Below, piece after piece: positions 4,185 through 6,062 of a stretch of DNA of 6,062 nucleotides. This DNA comes from Jatrophihabitans sp. (GTDB lineage Bacteria; Actinomycetota; Actinomycetes; Mycobacteriales; Jatrophihabitantaceae). The stretch lies in assembly GCA_025966255.1 (NCBI GenBank), contig JAOPVG010000610.1:1-6062 (forward strand), in the 5' to 3' direction. Made by a program: the position numbers and the translations under genes. The notes under the pieces were generated by a model, which had not been told where the DNA came from, did not search any database, and was given only the letters and a program-made list of their open reading frames with translations. Within the stretch, counting starts at the first letter, position 1, and the number at the start of each line of letters is the position of its first letter.

Positions 4185-6062
4185 TTACTCCAGCTCTGGT
4201 GGCAGCGGCCGGTCGTGGACGATCCGCAGCCGTGACACCGCACGGGTGAGCACCACGTAGAGCCGGCGCAGCCCGTCCACCCGGCTCGGTTCGGCGGCCA
4301 CGATCTCGGCCGGCTCGAGCAGCACGACCGAGTCGAACTCCAGGCCCTTCGCCTGGCTGGCCGGGACGACCTCCACCCGCGGGTCGGCGTCGTCGTCGAC
4401 GACGTGGGCGTCGATCCCGGCTGAGCGCAGCATCCGCAGCGTCCACTCCGTCCGCGCGTCGGGCACGATGACGCCCACCGAACCCTCGACGGTCAGGCAG
4501 TCGAGCACCTCGTCCACGACCGAGCCGCCGCGGGCGTAGCGCAGGGCGTCGCTGCCCTGCCGGATCGACGTCGCGGGCGGGACGTCGGGAGCGATGTGCG
4601 GCAACAGCCGGTTGGCGACCTCGAGCACCTCACCGGGCACGCGGTAACCGGCAGTGAGTGGGCGCACCGACGCCTCGTGGCCGAGGTGCTGCAGCGTGAG
4701 CGGCCAACTGCCGGTCGCCCACGGCGTCGTGGCCTGGGCGAGATCCCCGAGAACCGTGATCGATCCGAGCGGGCACCGACGCGCGATCACCCGGCACTGC
4801 ATGGGCGACAGATCCTGCGCCTCGTCGACGACGGCGTGGATGAACGTGTCCGTGGTGTGCAGGGTCGCTTCGAGTTCGTCCAGCAGGGCGGCGTCGGCCG
4901 CCGTCCACTTCACCGACCGCACCGTTCGCGGCGCCCGCCGATACAGCAGCGCCCGCTCGTCGTCGGTGAGGGAGGTGGCCGAGCAGCGGCGGAGGAACTC
5001 GGCATCGTCGTAGAGACGGGCCAGCAGCACCGGCGCGGACAGCTCCGGCCAGACGGTGTCGAGCCACTCGCGCACCGCGATCGAGCGGGCCACCTTCGCC
5101 GTCTCCGCGTCGGTGGGAGCGCCACCGGCATCCTCGCGCTGGCGGCGGACGTCCTCGGCCACCTGCATCCGCAACCGCTCCCGGGCCAGCGACCAGCGCA
5201 GGCCGGTGCCCAGCGATCGGCGCGCATCGTCGACGTAGCGGCGCAGGTGGTGCGCGCCGATGCGGTAGCGGTGCGTCCCGATGATTGCGACCACGTCGGC
5301 GGTGGGTTTCGCGACGTAGGACAGCACGGCCTTGCGCAGCACGCCGGCCATCCGGGCATCGCCCTTGAGGACGGCCACGTCCGTCGGCTCCGTGCCCTGA
5401 GCCGTCCACGACATCAATCCGCCCACAGTGCTCTGCGTGATGCCGCCCTCGCCGAGGGACGGCAGCACCTGCGCGATGTAGTGCAGGAAGGCGTTGTTGG
5501 GTCCGACGACGAGCACGCCGGAACGGCGCAGCCGATCGGGATACGTGTAGAGCAGGTACGCGGCCCGGTGCAGGCCGACCGCCGTCTTCCCGGTGCCGGG
5601 CGCCCCCTGGATGCACAGGGAGGTGTCCAGGTCGGCACGCACCAGATCGTCCTGGTCAGGCTGGATCGTCGCCACGATGTCGCGCATCGGGCCCACGCGC
5701 GGACGTTCGATCTCCGCGCGCAGCAGGTCCGAGCTCAGGCCCAGGGACTCGCCCCGGTCCAGGTGCTCGTCCTCGACCGAACTGAGCAGGCCGTCGTGGA
5801 AACCGAACCGGCGACGCAGCCGCACGTTCATCCGGTCGCTCGGGGTGGCCCGGTAGAAGGCGCGGGCGATCGGGGCCCGCCAGTCGATGACGACCGGATC
5901 GCCGACGTCGTCGCGCACGTGCCGGCGACCGATGTGGAAGACCTCGAGGCGGCCGTCCTCGCTGTCGCGGTCGGTGCGCCCGAAGAACGGCGGCGCTTCG
6001 GGATCCGCGCCGAGGGCGGCCAGGCGCTGGGACCGCATCCGCCCCAGCCCGTGGCTGGCCAG
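4185..6062 (-). CDS. helD: HelD/HelR-type RNA polymerase-associated ATPase, N-terminus missing
   Basis: This superfamily 1 (UvrD/Rep-like) ATPase belongs to the HelD family, which binds RNA polymerase and uses ATP to clear nucleic acid from stalled or inactive enzyme. In some actinobacteria a relative (HelR) contributes to rifamycin tolerance. About 625 C-terminal residues are visible. The frame is open at the right edge, and the N-terminal coiled-coil arm that enters the polymerase channel is off the window. Counting from the Met at 6038: the HelD block IGRRHVRDD...DWRAPIARAFYRATP (36-66), RPRVGPMRDIVATIQPDQD (112-130), Walker A GAPGTGKT (145-152), Walker B VVDEAQD (403-409), motif III GDLAQ (431-435), GYR (464-466), motif V SQAKGLEFDSVVL (561-573) and motif VI RRLYVVLTRA (591-600). 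All ATPase motifs look intact. The stop is a tandem TAA-TAA. The symbol follows family use; HelR or a generic UvrD-like name is also possible. Confidence 0.88.
   Translation of the reverse strand: MASHGLGRMRSQRLAALGADPEAPPFFGRTDRDSEDGRLEVFHIGRRHVRDDVGDPVVIDWRAPIARAFYRATPSDRMNVRLRRRFGFHDGLLSSVEDEHLDRGESLGLSSDLLRAEIERPRVGPMRDIVATIQPDQDDLVRADLDTSLCIQGAPGTGKTAVGLHRAAYLLYTYPDRLRRSGVLVVGPNNAFLHYIAQVLPSLGEGGITQSTVGGLMSWTAQGTEPTDVAVLKGDARMAGVLRKAVLSYVAKPTADVVAIIGTHRYRIGAHHLRRYVDDARRSLGTGLRWSLARERLRMQVAEDVRRQREDAGGAPTDAETAKVARSIAVREWLDTVWPELSAPVLLARLYDDAEFLRRCSATSLTDDERALLYRRAPRTVRSVKWTAADAALLDELEATLHTTDTFIHAVVDEAQDLSPMQCRVIARRCPLGSITVLGDLAQATTPWATGSWPLTLQHLGHEASVRPLTAGYRVPGEVLEVANRLLPHIAPDVPPATSIRQGSDALRYARGGSVVDEVLDCLTVEGSVGVIVPDARTEWTLRMLRSAGIDAHVVDDDADPRVEVVPASQAKGLEFDSVVLLEPAEIVAAEPSRVDGLRRLYVVLTRAVSRLRIVHDRPLPPELE

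Noticed and set aside
3474..4235. A long plus-strand open frame across the 5' end of bkdA and the small gene
   Set aside because: It lies antisense to well-supported genes, gives Arg/Pro/Ser-rich sequence with no family motifs, and spans the noncoding leader. It is typical of high-GC shadow frames.
4147..4446. Upstream extension of the small Lys-rich gene to an ATG at 4446
   Set aside because: The extra ~100 residues overlap helD out of frame and are Arg/Gly-rich, unlike the rest. The ATG at 4146 has a near-ideal SD.
4630..5616. A 328-codon minus-strand frame inside helD
   Set aside because: It is out of frame with helD, whose ATPase motifs fix the true frame, and is Arg/Gly-rich without recognisable domains.

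Overview
The window is high-GC DNA, with G/C-rich third codon positions, GTG starts and strong Shine-Dalgarno (SD) sequences. Its protein families point to an actinomycete; I cannot name the genus. All five confidently called genes lie on the minus strand, so transcription runs from high to low coordinates and the window is best read right to left.

Right part (6062 to 3925): the C-terminal ~625 codons of a HelD/HelR-type superfamily 1 ATPase, which binds RNA polymerase. The N-terminus lies outside the window. After a 38-nt gap comes a 73-residue, Lys/Ala/Glu-rich small protein built on an 11-residue periodicity. A GC-rich hairpin straddles its stop codon.

Middle (3924 to 185): a 157-nt leader, then three genes for a branched-chain 2-oxoacid dehydrogenase complex: E1 alpha (bkdA), E1 beta (bkdB) and lipoyl acyltransferase E2 (bkdC). 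bkdA and bkdB overlap by 4 nt (GTGA). bkdB and bkdC are separated by an odd ~70-nt segment that repeats the stop-start junction TGA-C-GTG at both ends and holds a possible 22-codon cistron. E1 decarboxylates branched-chain 2-oxoacids on thiamine diphosphate and E2 passes the acyl group to CoA. The E3 dihydrolipoamide dehydrogenase is not present and must be encoded elsewhere.

Left end (184 to 1): noncoding and less GC-rich toward the edge. It carries hairpins just after bkdC, then a promoter-like element, a 9-bp inverted repeat overlapping the expected transcription start, and an SD sequence 6 nt from the edge. This looks like the control region of another minus-strand gene starting just outside the window.

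The coding content is mostly well-known families. The least explained items are the bkdB-bkdC junction segment, the operator-like repeat at the left edge and the 11-residue-repeat protein behind helD. I see no defence system, CRISPR array, tRNA, rRNA or transposase.
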